Assembly (NCBI RefSeq): GCF_000340215.1
Contig: NW_006921534.1
Span: forward strand, 6,065,450 to 6,129,449
Length of the DNA stretch: 64,000 nucleotides
From: Pseudocercospora fijiensis CIRAD86
Lineage: Eukaryota; Ascomycota; Dothideomycetes; Mycosphaerellales; Mycosphaerellaceae
Direction: 5' to 3'
The notes under the pieces are model-generated. The model did not search any database. It was not told the origin of the DNA and was given only the letters and a program-made list of their open reading frames with translations. This document shows positions 33,972 through 44,579 of the stretch, in pieces. The position numbers and the translations under genes are program-made. Within the stretch, counting starts at the first letter, position 1. Every line of letters begins with the position of its first letter.

Positions 33972-34522
33972 CTATTGCTGGTCCTCAACAACGGTGGTGT
34001 GGAGACCCTTGGGGTTCTTGACGTTGACGGCCTGGACGTAGGAGTAGAGCTTCTCCTTGGCGCCCTCCTCGTCGTTACGCTTACGGCTGATGCGGACACG
34101 GAGGCGGAATGGGACGCCCTTGATGCCAGACTCCCACACCTTCTTATTCAACTGTGGGTCGAGGCGGACGTCGGAGGTACCCTGGTGGCAATGTCAGTAT
34201 GGAAGAGCATAACGGGGAAAGATATTGAGCCTACCATAGCCTTGGTCGCAAAGTCACGGATCTCCTTGATGGCACGTGGAGCACGCTTCTTGAAGGTAGC
34301 GCCGTGGACCTTATCCCATTGTCAATATGTATGCTCTTGGCTTCAGTCTTCCGCCCGATGCGCGATGCCATATCCCAGACACCGCACCATCCGTGGACTT
34401 CATCAAACTGAACGTACTCTCTTGTGCAGGTGGATGGTGTATTCGCGGGCGACGACATCCTCAATGGCGGAACGGCCACCGGTCTTGCCGGCTGCCTTCG
34501 GGCTCTTGGTCTTGCTCGACAT
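33972..34522 (-). CDS. rpl31: 60S ribosomal protein eL31 (three exons)
   Basis: Minus-strand exons are 34522-34418, 34309-34235 and 34181-33972, giving 129 residues. The spliced protein reads M-S-S-K-T-K-S-P-K with Y-T-I-H-L-H-K-R, V-H-G-A-T-F-K-K-R-A-P-R-A-I-K-E-I, G-T-S-D-V-R-L-D-P-Q-L-N-K and a conserved basic C-terminal half: an intact eL31, slightly longer at both ends than the yeast protein. The introns are 108 and 53 bp. The first ends in AAG rather than the usual CAG/TAG, but this is the only junction that keeps the H-L-H-K-R-V-H-G core. eL31 sits near the peptide exit tunnel. Its start faces the start of the phosphatase gene, so the two share a 291-bp divergent promoter. Confidence 0.9.
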
Positions 34523-34813
34523 CGTGCAGCGGAGGAGGGAGAGGGAGGAGCGATCGTTGGGTGGTGGAGATTTTCTGGTCGACGTCGTCGCTACAGCGCA
34601 AGCCTCAGAAGTTCGCGGCTGTCAGAATTGCTGTGCTTGCCAAGAACCGCGCTAACCACTTCCAGCCTGCCGGTCAACCGAACCCAGCAGCCACGCATGC
34701 GGAGGCTCTTCGGGCTCTTCCTTGCTGAAGGCGGATGATGCGCAAAAGAAACACCGAAAGTCACTTCGCACTTTCACTTGCCACTCCCGCCGTGTCTGCG
34801 GTAGGACACTGAC
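34523..34813. promoter_or_regulatory. Divergent promoter between rpl31 and the PP2C gene
   Basis: This 291-bp interval between two start codons pointing outward must hold both 5' untranslated regions and promoters. A 90-bp purine/pyrimidine-skewed stretch (GGAGGAGGGAGAGGGAGG near 34532) lies just upstream of rpl31. No clear TATA box is visible. Confidence 0.6.
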
Positions 34814-36685
34814 ATGCGCCGCGCGGTGATCCAGAACCTGCGCACATTTCGACGCCCATTGCCTCGTCAAGCGCTCAAGAAACCACGCATCAACGGCCCT
34901 CACAATGCCATCTTCCAGCGAACGATAGCCTCTCGGACTCCGCAGCCCCTACAGTCGTCGATGCGCTTGTCGAGGAGAGTGTCCATACCTGTGGCGCTGG
35001 GCGTCGGCGCGGCAGCTCTATACTACGGCTATGAACAGCGGACTGCACAGTCGACTTCACCCGCGTTTGCGCCAGATGTGTCGCCCGTCTCACAAGCTTT
35101 GAGCGGAGGCCAGGGTCGAAGCTACTCCACCGCGACCACACCCGTATCGCCGACTCATAATCCGTCTACTCTTCCCGCAGTGCCAGAGGCCGTACCAGAG
35201 TCTGTCAGAAAGGCGCTTATTGTTGAGCAGGGTCAGCTGTTCACGGCGCAAATTCCCGCAGACCAGCCTATCAGCAAAGAAACGGACTATTCTGGGCGGA
35301 AAGTGCTAGAGATGCTCACTCCGGAGCAGGCCTCTGCCAAGCTGAGGACGAATGAGGAGAGTTATCTCGTTGGCAGAGGGGAGGGCGTGGTACGGTACGA
35401 TGTCGTGCAGATTCCCAGCAACGACCCGATCGAGGACGATCACATCGAGAAGATTGTCGAAGTACCCAGCACTACAGCAGCAGCGGGCGATGGTAAAATG
35501 AGCTCAGATTGGATGTTCTGGGGAGTCTTTGACGGTCATTCTGGTTGGACAACCTCCGCAAAGCTGCGACAAACACTCGTATCATACGTGGCACGGGAGC
35601 TGAACTCCACATACAAGACCGCATTACAAGACCCCAAAATTACTACGCCATCCGCCGATGCTGTCGATGCCGCTATCAAGACAGGCTTCACAAAGCTTGA
35701 CCACGAGATCGTGCACGAATCAGTCGCAAAAGTTCTCAAGGCACAGTCAAAAGTGGTGGCCGCAGAAATGCTTGCGCCAGCTCTCTCTGGCTCTTGCGCT
35801 TTACTCTCGTTCTACGATTCTCGATCGAAGGAGCTTCGGGTAGCGTGTACTGGAGACAGTCGCGCAGTCCTGGGTCGAAGAGGTAGCAGTGGAAAATGGA
35901 CAGCCACCGCGCTCTCCGTCGACCAAACAGGCGCTACGCCTTCGGAAGATGCACGTCTGCGAGCTGAACATCCTGGCGAGCCACATGTCACTATGAATGG
36001 ACGCATCCTTGGCGGCCTTGAGCCAAGCAGAGCCTTCGGTGATGCCATCTACAAATGGAGTGCCGAGACTCAGGAGAAGATGAAGAGGAACTTCTTTGGT
36101 CGAAACGCCAGCAAGTACCTGAAAACACCACCTTACGTCACTGCTGAACCAGTTGTGACCCGAACACAAATTGAGCCCGCAAATGGTGACTTCTTGGTCA
36201 TGGCCACAGATGGCTTGTGGGAAATGCTCACAAACGAAGAAGTTGTCGGCCTCGTAGGGCAGTGGCTCGAGACACAGGCTTCCGACTCCAAAGCCCGCTC
36301 CACTGGATGGCTTACCTCGTGGTTCAACAGCAGCCAGAAAGCCTCATCTTTGCCGATCGAACATCATGACCAGGGCGATGGCTCGGGCCAGAGAGCTCCC
36401 ATCAGACAGCAGCAGTGGGGTGTACCGTCTGGCCAAGACCAGAGATTCGTCACCGAAGACAAGAACGCAGCTACGCATCTTGTCAGGAACGCGCTAGGCG
36501 GTAAGGACCAAGACATGTTGAGCGCATTGCTCACATTACCAAGCCCATACAGCAGAAGATACCGCGACGATCTGACCGTGCAAGTCATCTTCTTCGGCGA
36601 AGGACAAGGTGATGGCAGAGTAGAGCTCAACAAGGAAGCAAGTGCTACTGCTGCTCATGGGAACGGAGCAAAAGCCAAGCTCTGA
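34814..36685 (+). CDS. Mitochondrial PP2C-type protein phosphatase (pyruvate dehydrogenase phosphatase / Ptc5 type)
   Basis: A single exon encodes 623 residues. The Arg-rich N-terminus without acidic residues is a likely mitochondrial presequence and is followed by a hydrophobic segment at 57-72. The PP2C core is complete: F-D-G-H-S-G (239-244), C-T-G-D-S-R-A (345-351), S-R-A-F-G-D (405-410), M-A-T-D-G-L-W-E (463-470) and R-D-D-L-T-V (584-589), so the metal-binding Asp residues are all present. Length and domain spacing match fungal Ptc5/PDP proteins, which reactivate pyruvate dehydrogenase by removing phosphate from its E1 alpha subunit. Another mitochondrial PP2C (Ptc6-like) is the alternative. 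A Ser/Gln-rich insertion (485-550) lies before the last motif. Confidence 0.87.
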   Translation: MRRAVIQNLRTFRRPLPRQALKKPRINGPHNAIFQRTIASRTPQPLQSSMRLSRRVSIPVALGVGAAALYYGYEQRTAQSTSPAFAPDVSPVSQALSGGQGRSYSTATTPVSPTHNPSTLPAVPEAVPESVRKALIVEQGQLFTAQIPADQPISKETDYSGRKVLEMLTPEQASAKLRTNEESYLVGRGEGVVRYDVVQIPSNDPIEDDHIEKIVEVPSTTAAAGDGKMSSDWMFWGVFDGHSGWTTSAKLRQTLVSYVARELNSTYKTALQDPKITTPSADAVDAAIKTGFTKLDHEIVHESVAKVLKAQSKVVAAEMLAPALSGSCALLSFYDSRSKELRVACTGDSRAVLGRRGSSGKWTATALSVDQTGATPSEDARLRAEHPGEPHVTMNGRILGGLEPSRAFGDAIYKWSAETQEKMKRNFFGRNASKYLKTPPYVTAEPVVTRTQIEPANGDFLVMATDGLWEMLTNEEVVGLVGQWLETQASDSKARSTGWLTSWFNSSQKASSLPIEHHDQGDGSGQRAPIRQQQWGVPSGQDQRFVTEDKNAATHLVRNALGGKDQDMLSALLTLPSPYSRRYRDDLTVQVIFFGEGQGDGRVELNKEASATAAHGNGAKAKL

Positions 36686-37255
36686 GGTTTTTTTTCGCGA
36701 ATAGAGTGGCTTCTCAACTCGACATTCCACGAGACAAATTTGAGACGGCGTTCGAGATGGTTGCATACAACATGAGTTATATACCCTTTCTCTCCTTGTT
36801 TTCTCTTCTCGCGCAAAGTAAAAGGCGCTGAGAGGCATCGCATAGCGAATGGCGTATCATCGTGTAGAGTATTCGGAAGAGAAGCATTCCCATCCACTTC
36901 CCAGAGAATAGAAGTGTCGGTATTCTTTTTCTTTCGACGTCAAGTTCGAGACTTTACGTTTGTGCTAACTACAGCTCGGCCTCGCTCCTCGTCCTTCGGC
37001 CTTTCGCCTCTCCGTCATCATTTTTTTGGGCAAGTTTCTTTGCCGATCACATACACAATTCGTTGATCCGTGAAGATGAAAAAGCCAAAAGGTTTCATAT
37101 CGTACATTCAAATTTCAGCTCTCTCGCTGCGGGCACCTTTCTCTCATCAACCGGGGGCTCCCGAATTCGCGAGGGCGAGGGCCGCGGAAGGATTTGAGGT
37201 CAAGTATATATATACTTGAGAACATGTCCATCTCCTCAAGCATTAAAAAAAAACA
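36686..37255. other. Intergenic region with 3' UTR of the phosphatase gene and promoter of the amidohydrolase
   Basis: A T-run follows the stop (36688-36695), and a CT-rich stretch lies at 36950-37030. A perfect palindrome CAAGTATATATATACTTG at 37201-37218 contains the likely TATA box. An upstream ATG at 37224 starts a 15-codon ORF that ends at 37271, overlapping the amidohydrolase start. Confidence 0.6.
37201..37218 (+). promoter_or_regulatory. Palindromic TATA element upstream of the amidohydrolase
   Basis: An 18-bp perfect inverted repeat centred on TATATATA lies 38 bp before the start codon and 6 bp before an upstream ATG. The leader must be short if this is the TATA box. Confidence 0.45.
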
Positions 37256-38692
37256 ATGTCTCCTCCCCTAATCCTTAAAAACGGAACCCTACTCACATTT
37301 GACGAGCAAGTGCAAAGAGTGAGAGTTCTTCGAAAAGCCTCGATCCTCATCGTCGGAGATGGAATTGCACAGATCGAGGAAAAGTTCGAGAACCTCAGTG
37401 TTCCCGAGGAAGTGGAGATTCTCGACGTGACCGGAAAAATTATCTCTCCCGGGTTCGTCAACACGCATGTCCACATGTGGATGACCGCGTATCGAAGCGT
37501 CGCACCCGACATCACGCTTTTGCACTACTTCGATTGGGTCAGTCAAACTTCCGAGACGGCGGTGCGAGCGTTTGGTCCCGAGGAGGTGTACATCAGTACG
37601 GTCGAGGGGTATTTGGAAGGGCTGAATGCCGGGGTGACGACGGTTGTGGATCACGCGCATTGCAATTTTGGGGCGGGACAGATGCGGAGAAGTTTTGAGG
37701 GGGCTGTTGATGGCGGGGCGAGGGTTTGGTGGTGTTATGAGGTGAGTGAACATGGGTTGTTTGGTAGGCGGGAGCAGTGGAGGAAATGGGGGGAGATGGA
37801 GGGGGAGGGGTTGGTGAGGTTTGGGTTGGCGTTTGATGCGGGTGAGGGCGGCGGGTCGACGATGGAGGAGGAGGAGGAGGAGGAGTATCGGAGGGCTGTG
37901 AGGGAGCGGAAGGTGGAGGTGTTCACGCTTCATCATCTTGGGGGGCCGTGGCCTTCGAAGGGGAGTTCGCCGCTGGATTTGGAGCGGAGGGGTGTGGTGG
38001 AGCTGGGGGTTCCGGTGATTTTGTCGCATGCTCCCTACCTTTCGGAGGACGAGCGGGAGTGGTTGCGGAAGAGGAATTTTCATGTTTCGATCACGCCGGA
38101 GTCGGAGTTTCATTATGGCCACGGACAGACGACGGGGCATGTCATCGCCGACCAGGCTTCGCTGGGCGTTGATACGAATTTCACGTTCTCGGGCGATGTG
38201 TTGACGCAAGCTCGTCTGTGGCTGCAACGAAGTCGAGATGTGAATTTCTCGAAGTTGCTGAGAGACACGGGATTGATTCCGCGGACGACGCCGATGACTG
38301 CTGAGCAAGGATTCCTGATGGCCACGCGCCAGGGCGGTCGCTCGTTGTGGAGGGATGATATTGGGGTGCTGAAGGTCGGCGCCAAGGCGGATGTCGTGGT
38401 CTTCAATGGCGACTCTCCGAATATGCTCGGCTGGTCGGACGCGATTGCGGCGGTGATGCTGCATGCCAATGTCGGTGATATTGAGCATGTGCTTGTTGGC
38501 GGAGAGTTTCGGAAGCGGGACTTCCAGCTGGTGAACACGGCTGTGGAGTGGGATGTTGTCAGGCAGAGCTTCTTGGAGACTGCCAAGAAGGTGCAGGCTC
38601 ACGCTGTCCCGCCTGTGCCGATTCCGGATACGCTTTGGGGTTTGAAGGCGACTGGCGATGTTGATGTAGTGTCTACCATAGCATCGACATAG
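37256..38692 (+). CDS. Metal-dependent amidohydrolase (cytosine/SAH deaminase-like, TrzN/AtzA-type fold)
   Basis: A single exon encodes 478 residues. Amidohydro_1 features in order: N-T-H-V-H-M-W (metal ligands His71 and His73), V-D-H-A-H (131-135), T-L-H-H-L-G-G (His226/227), L-S-H-A-P-Y (His258), G-V-D-T-N (Asp306) and a C-terminal A-D-V-V-V-F-N beta-sandwich strand. The metal site therefore appears complete. Such enzymes deaminate or dechlorinate N-heterocycles or nucleoside derivatives; the substrate cannot be told. A run of seven Glu (204-210, GAG repeats) lies in a loop. The start follows an A-rich leader with a good context. The gene has the same orientation as the phosphatase and is the last gene before the repeats. 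Function beyond the superfamily is unknown. Confidence 0.85.
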   Translation: MSPPLILKNGTLLTFDEQVQRVRVLRKASILIVGDGIAQIEEKFENLSVPEEVEILDVTGKIISPGFVNTHVHMWMTAYRSVAPDITLLHYFDWVSQTSETAVRAFGPEEVYISTVEGYLEGLNAGVTTVVDHAHCNFGAGQMRRSFEGAVDGGARVWWCYEVSEHGLFGRREQWRKWGEMEGEGLVRFGLAFDAGEGGGSTMEEEEEEEYRRAVRERKVEVFTLHHLGGPWPSKGSSPLDLERRGVVELGVPVILSHAPYLSEDEREWLRKRNFHVSITPESEFHYGHGQTTGHVIADQASLGVDTNFTFSGDVLTQARLWLQRSRDVNFSKLLRDTGLIPRTTPMTAEQGFLMATRQGGRSLWRDDIGVLKVGAKADVVVFNGDSPNMLGWSDAIAAVMLHANVGDIEHVLVGGEFRKRDFQLVNTAVEWDVVRQSFLETAKKVQAHAVPPVPIPDTLWGLKATGDVDVVSTIAST

Positions 38693-38756
38693 GTCAGACG
38701 ACGGCAAGACGGGCCTCGCATCCGCCATCTTCGACCCCAGCGCTGCGACGGAGGGC

Positions 38757-40358
38757 TAGGTAATAATATAGATAATAAATATAGAGCTATAGATAGTACT
38801 ATTAAAGGTAGCTCTACTATAGAAGGCAGCTCTACTATAGAAGGTAGTAGTAGTAGATTACGAAGTAGAAATAGCTTACTTAGTAAGGGCAAATCGTCTA
38901 GTAAGGACGATAGTAACGGCTACTAATACCCTAATATAGTAATACCTCGTCGTTACTATACTAATTACTTTTACTAGCGTCTACTAGTAAAAACAGTAGC
39001 AATTAACTAATTAGCGTTAATTATAGAAGGTCCGTATCTAAGAGACTATTAAATAGGTATTAGGTCCTCCCTAATCTTGTATAGTACGTTTTTCTTACTA
39101 TCTTCGACCTAAGTAATAAAGCCGTTCTTATTAGGTAGATCGTAGACTAGTAAAGAATAGCCTTCGATAATAATACGAGGCCTATATATATCTAGAAAGT
39201 TAGTACTAGTTTTAGTTAAGGTAACTAATAGAGTTAGGGTTAGTAATACGGTCGTATAGAAGACTAGTTACCGTAATAGCCTGTCTTTAATATCTCGCTA
39301 CTTAGAAATACGATAAGGTATTAATTTATCCTCTTTAGCGCTACGTTTAAACTAGTCGTTTATATAATCGTTTATTAACTTCTAGTTTAGTAATGCGTAG
39401 TTAGTTACCTACTATAGGAGGGCCTCGTATTACTAAGCGTCGTTTAGATTAGAAGCCTACGTATCGTAGAAGCGGAAGAAGACCTATATAACTACTTCTT
39501 ATATAGAATAGAAGTATTCCTTTACTCGGCGCTTTCGTAATACTCCTAGAGTCTTATTAATATTAACGTAGGTCGCTACTAACTAGTTATCGTTATCGAT
39601 AACGAGCCTAGTATTATACTACTCTAGGTATATAAGATTACTATTTAGACCTTTAAAGCGGCTATTATATAACTAATAACGTCGTAGCGTAAGAATACTC
39701 GTACTAGCAATATAGAAGCGCTAGATATACCTATAAGGTAGGCAATAGCTATACTAGAAGTAGTAGAAGCATTTAGTATATCTATCGTCGTATATAGTAG
39801 GTAGAGCTATCCGCTAAGTAGGCTTATTATTGTCTATATCTCTATAATACTATATAAGCTTATTAGCTATCTTCTTCTATACTAAGAGTAGTAGGTATTT
39901 AAAGGCCGGAGTATTATATTTCTGCTATACTAGTAGCTAATCGCAGGTAGCGACAATACCGTTTCGTCGTACACGCTCGCACACACAATCGTCGAGTTAG
40001 AATAGGTATATTCTAAGGCTTAGAAATACTTAGTTATTATTAGTAGAATATAGTTAAAGAAGCCGTTCTAAGGAATTCTAGCTATTCTAGAAAATACAGA
40101 AGAGGGCTTCTTTTATACAAATTTAGATAACACTATAAATAAGGGACGAATACGCACCTCGTAGGCTCTGTTTGCCTATCTAACGCTTATCTTGGTGCTT
40201 TAAGTATACGTAATAGCCCTCTAGTAAACTAGTTATTCTAACTGCTATTTAATAGGGGATCTCTAAGCTATATCCAAGTCGCCTATTAATCGCTCTCTAA
40301 AGCTATCTACTTTTTCTTTAAACAGTCTAATTTCTCGACCGCCTTTAGTATATTATAG
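38757..40358. mobile_element. RIP-degraded repeat of unknown type, left half (right half 52672-54475)
   Basis: Composition switches to the RIP type at about 38757. An 18-bp tandem (AAGGTAGCTCTACTATAG) lies at 38804-38840. One plus-strand frame (codons starting at 38921) reads to 40358 with TAG/TAA but no TGA, and continues in frame at 52672 once C2 and one ATAG are removed. No protein family is recognised, so strand and identity stay open. It is older than C2, which inserted into it. Confidence 0.45.
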
Positions 40359-40638
40359 TATTGGCTAGTAACCGGCCCTACACACCTAGGCTGAGTTTTG
40401 AGCCTATATAAGAGGCCTCCTTCTGTATTGTAGAGAGAGCACCAACCTCGTATAGTACATTGTTTATGTCACACTTCTATAATGCCTATGTTGCAGGGCT
40501 CTAGTCATCAACCTAAGCAACCGTCTTGTTATCCTATTATACTAAACATAGCTGCCTATATTGCTATAGGTCATGTTACCCTCGGTGGCCTATACTATTA
40601 CTGCTAGTAGTGGTAGTAGTTTTGGTTTCCGTCCTTTA
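40359..40638 (+). repeat. C2 5' LTR
   Basis: It starts TATTGGCTAGTAACCGG and ends GTCCTTTA. The TATA-like stretch TATATAAGA at 40405-40413 is a plausible promoter. The leader 40639-41464 follows, with the primer-binding site candidate at 40640. Confidence 0.85.
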
Positions 40639-41288
40639 TTAGAGCCGAAGGTAGGGCTATCTCTTTATATCTAACAGGTTCAGGTATATTAAAGGTAGTC
40701 TCTAGGCACGAATAGCTATAACCGAAGCGAGGGCACGATAAGAGCCTACGATACGGACGATACCGAAGTATCTCAAGGGGCTATTACGACAAGTAGAGAA
40801 ACCTCTTAACGAGGGCATCGCTTTAACCCCGAAAAGCTACAAACCCTTAGGACTGTTACAGCTTAGGGCCTAGTCTATAGCTATAGCTAGCTTCTAAGGA
40901 CTCGGCTCCGGGTCGAAGACCTATTTAGTACCGCTTGCTCGAGATAAGCCCCGCCTAAGGAGGAGATAGACTAATTACCTATCGGCCTTACTTAGTTTGC
41001 TAAGACCATCAATTAATGGCAAATACGGATTGTAGGTCGGATAGCCGGGGAGTCCCCTATTAATCGGGTAGGGCGTTCCTAGATTCGCAGCCTCGCTTAG
41101 ACAGTGCTTAGCCTTCTACTAGAAAAAGAAGGCTACCGCCCCCCCGCCTAGCTAAAGGAGATACGAGCTAGTTTCTAGGATCTAGGTATAAATAGAGATT
41201 GCAGTCTCTCCCTCCGAGCGGCTTTTGTCTAAAATCTACTAAACTAAGCTCCTAGAGGTAGTTAGGCGACCCCTAGGAGGCTAAATCC

Positions 41289-41313
41289 TAATGCTACCCC
41301 GGGGGTAATACTA
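41289..41313 (+). repeat. C module M1 (C2)
   Basis: Same inverted repeat as 14931-14955, identical over all 25 bases, which is striking given the RIP load around it. Confidence 0.7.
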
Positions 41314-41464
41314 GGAGAAACCGCCTAATACACTACTCTCTCGCATAGCAACATCACAATAAACTAAACAAACTAAAGACACTAAAAATACATTTATATA
41401 GCATTCTATTTCAACTTTATATAGCATTCCATTTTAGCTATTTTAACCATTTTACGACAATCGA

Positions 41465-44400
41465 ATGAGCTCTAGCGCTAGCGAAAACGAGCATTACGAA
41501 TTAGTAGAATCTTCGGAATCCGAAAACGCCCCTAATCCTATTAACGAAGAAATTAGGCGGCGACTAGTTAATATAAGTAAGCCTCCTGCGCCCTCTACGC
41601 TAGAGGCGCTCTACAATATTATTATAAAGATAATAGAGAAGCAAACTGAACTTCTCCGTTAAAGTAAGCGTCGCCCGCTAGAACTAGGGAGCACTATAAA
41701 CCCCTTGTTCGAAGGGTGGAACGCTATAGCACATATTAAGCGCTTTAAGGAAGGCTTAGTTAATTACGAGCTCGACAGAGAATCCGACTAGTATAAGATT
41801 CGGTCCTTTACGAGGACTACCTCCTCTAAGCTTTACCGAACCCTCAAAACCCTAGTTAGCTACCTAGAAAAGGACGACAAGTCTAATGCTAACTAGGAGA
41901 CCTTTAAGGTAGCCTTTATAAGGGAGTATCGGGAGCGCGATAGCCGTCGCATTAAAGGCAGTCGTACGTAGCTCGAGACCCTCTACTTAGTAAGGCGTAC
42001 CGAGGATAACGACCTAAAAGGGTATGTCCGCGAGTTTATCGAGTTAGCGGACGGCATCGAATAGAGTGACCTCGAAAACTCTTAGAGAACGAGGCTGCTC
42101 CTCTAGGGATTGCCGTAGCCTATGGCTTAGCGTATCTTCCGTCGCTATAAGCTTAGCGAGTCCGATCCTAAGAGTTTTAGGAAATACAAAGAGGTCCTAG
42201 TATATATCAAGGCCGACATTAATAGTATAGCCGATGCGAGGAAGTTTATCTACGGCGAAGACCGGAATGACCTAGCGCAGGTTAGGAAAGAAGCCTTAGG
42301 AAACAAGGGACCTAAGTTCCTTCCTAAATCGCAAAGTAGTCCTAAGACCGTAACTCCTACTATCACTAAGCACTCTTAGGATGTCGCGGACTTAGCTAAA
42401 TCCCTAGCCTAGCTAAACCTAAATGCGAAAGCATTGCAGCGAGTTAGGGAGGTTATTAATGCTACTATACTAGGCGATGTACTACTAGTCTACTAGGTTT
42501 CAGATCCTAACTACCCTAAAGCCCCTTTAGTAGATGTCTACGCTATGCGGAAGATCTATTCTAACTTAGATAGCAAGTGCTAGATGTGTAGCGGGTTTAA
42601 ATATGTCTAATCCTCCTACCCTATCTAGAAAGAGCTTCTTAAAAGGAAGCTTATTATGCAAGTAAATGGCCGATTCTACTATATAGACACCGGCGATAAG
42701 ATTGATTTCGAATAGGATCGGAGAGCCCCGAAGCTGCCTTAGCTAAAGACCCTTCTAGAAAAGAAGTATAGCGGCAAGATCGAGTTTAAGGACACTAGGA
42801 ACAGTACCCTCGCCGCTATTGCTAAACGAGAAACTTAGAAGGTTAGGGCAAAACAGGTTAAGGAGCGAAGTAGTAACAGAACCACTAAGCCTATTAAAGT
42901 CAACTTTGTTTCTTAGGATCCGGACGCAGTTACTAATGTTTACGCGGTTACTAAGAATAGTGTAGATGTCTACGCTGCTATACGGTCTTAGACCTAGTCC
43001 TAAAGTAAGGGCAAGAGCCCTTAGAACCCTACTCGCCCTAGTGCGGCAGCCCCTACTAGGGTACTAAAGAACAAGGCGGCCGATAAGGCTAAGTAATAGC
43101 GAGAGTTAACCGCTAAAACTAAGACTCTCTAGATAGCTATAGACCGCGCTGCCCGATCTAGCACCGCACCTAGTACCGCCCCTAGTACCCTACCTATAGA
43201 AAGCCTAGTCGTCCTAGAGACTCTAGAGGTCGATATAGAGGATGTTACTACCGACATTAGTAGTACCCTAGGCCTAGCTAACCTACCTGCCTATAAACGG
43301 AAGTTATCCGACCTAAAGAGCTTTCGCTTTAATAGGTACATAAAAAAGTATAGTACTAGCCTAGCTAACTCCTTAGATATAAAGGCAAACGCTCTCTTCT
43401 AGGCTTTATAGTTTCTAGACCTTAAGTCTAACGTGTTTATAGGTAAGCTGCTAGCATACGGTTTGCCTACTAACCTATTCTAGAGCCGAATCCCTAACGA
43501 TGCTACCTTTATAAAAGACCTCGCTGCCCTCCGACGAAAATAGGGACGAGAAGACTATATCGACGTCTCTTCCCTATAGTTCCTTCCTAAATTTTCAGGT
43601 GCCTAAGAGTTAGTAGAAGGCGAATCGGTAACCTACGAGGACTAAGAGACTATCGATAATACTAACGAAGAGGGAGTTGAGGAGATAGGCCGAAGGGATA
43701 GTAATAATCCCGACCCTATTCTAGTTTTAGTTTCTATTAAAGCTGTCCGATTTACTAGCTAACAAATCGGTCGAGTAGGACCTCCTCGACCTAAGGAACT
43801 TTACTCTATCCCTAATAATATAGACCTTTCCGTAGTTACCCGTTCCTTCGCCGTCGTCCCCGCTATCTATATTTAAGTCACTATCGGGAGCTATAGTTAA
43901 TAGATGCTAGCAATGCTTAATAATGGTTCGGAGTTACTTATTATAAGTAAGCGTTAGGCTAAACAACTTAGGCTGCCGATAAATAGAGACATTTCCCTCG
44001 GTATATAGGGAGTAAATAGGGAGGTTGCGCTAGTAGGTACTTGCTATAATGTTATAGTAGATGCCTTCGGCATATGCTTTTCCTTTACCTTCTAGATTGC
44101 CGCCGACCTAAACACGCTAATTATTCTAGGTCGACTATAGTCTCGCATAACCCGAGGTATCTAGCGCAACTGCGACGATAGCTCCTAGGAGGGAACTATT
44201 GCTAACTAGAAGGGCAACCGAGTCGTGTTTACTAGTTATATCGGAAATACTAGCTGCAAATCCTACGAGGATATCCTTGCTGCTTCTAGACGGTCTTCGG
44301 GAAACGCTACAGCGCGGTTGTAAGACCGGCAATCTGCGCTATAAGTTAGTATAGCTTGAATAGGTTATTTCTAGAAGTGCGCCGCTCCGTACGTTAAGGT

Positions 44401-44557
44401 AAGTTTCTAGGTTCTGTACTAAGAAGACGAATGCTCGAAGCGACAGCGAGTATAATACAACGACTACCTAATATACGAGTGAAGGTAATAATGCTGTCGC
44501 AAGTATCACTACCGGACGCGGGTCTACCCGAACTAACTAATTAGAGCGCGAGTCTAA
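41465..44557 (+). pseudogene. C2 gag-protease ORF, inactivated; ends in TAATG overlap with pol
   Basis: The ATG is intact and the first 65 codons are open: an acidic Ser/Glu-rich N-terminus, then a helical segment. The frame spans 3093 bp like C1. Retropepsin-like sequence starts at M-L-N-N-G-S-E (43913), the catalytic Asp replaced by Asn (GAT to AAT). The final codons read R-A-R-V then TAA at 44555-44557. Interruptions are TAG/TAA plus two TGA. Confidence 0.75.
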
Positions 44558-44579
44558 TGCTACCTCGGGGGTATTATTA
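44555..44579 (+). promoter_or_regulatory. C module M2: overlapping stop-start TAATG within an inverted repeat (C2)
   Basis: TAA (44555-44557) is the gag-protease stop and ATG (44557-44559) the pol start. The core reads CCTCGGGGG here versus CCCCGGGGG in C1, a single transition. Likely role: coupling pol translation to gag termination at a lower rate. Confidence 0.7.

Noticed and set aside
33975..34655. 226-codon plus-strand ORF over rpl31
   Set aside because: Antisense of the three eL31 exons and introns; the eL31 match on the other strand is decisive.
37289..38728. 479-codon minus-strand ORF opposite the amidohydrolase
   Set aside because: It is the antisense shadow of a well-matched amidohydrolase; its His/Arg/Pro-rich composition fits no protein family.
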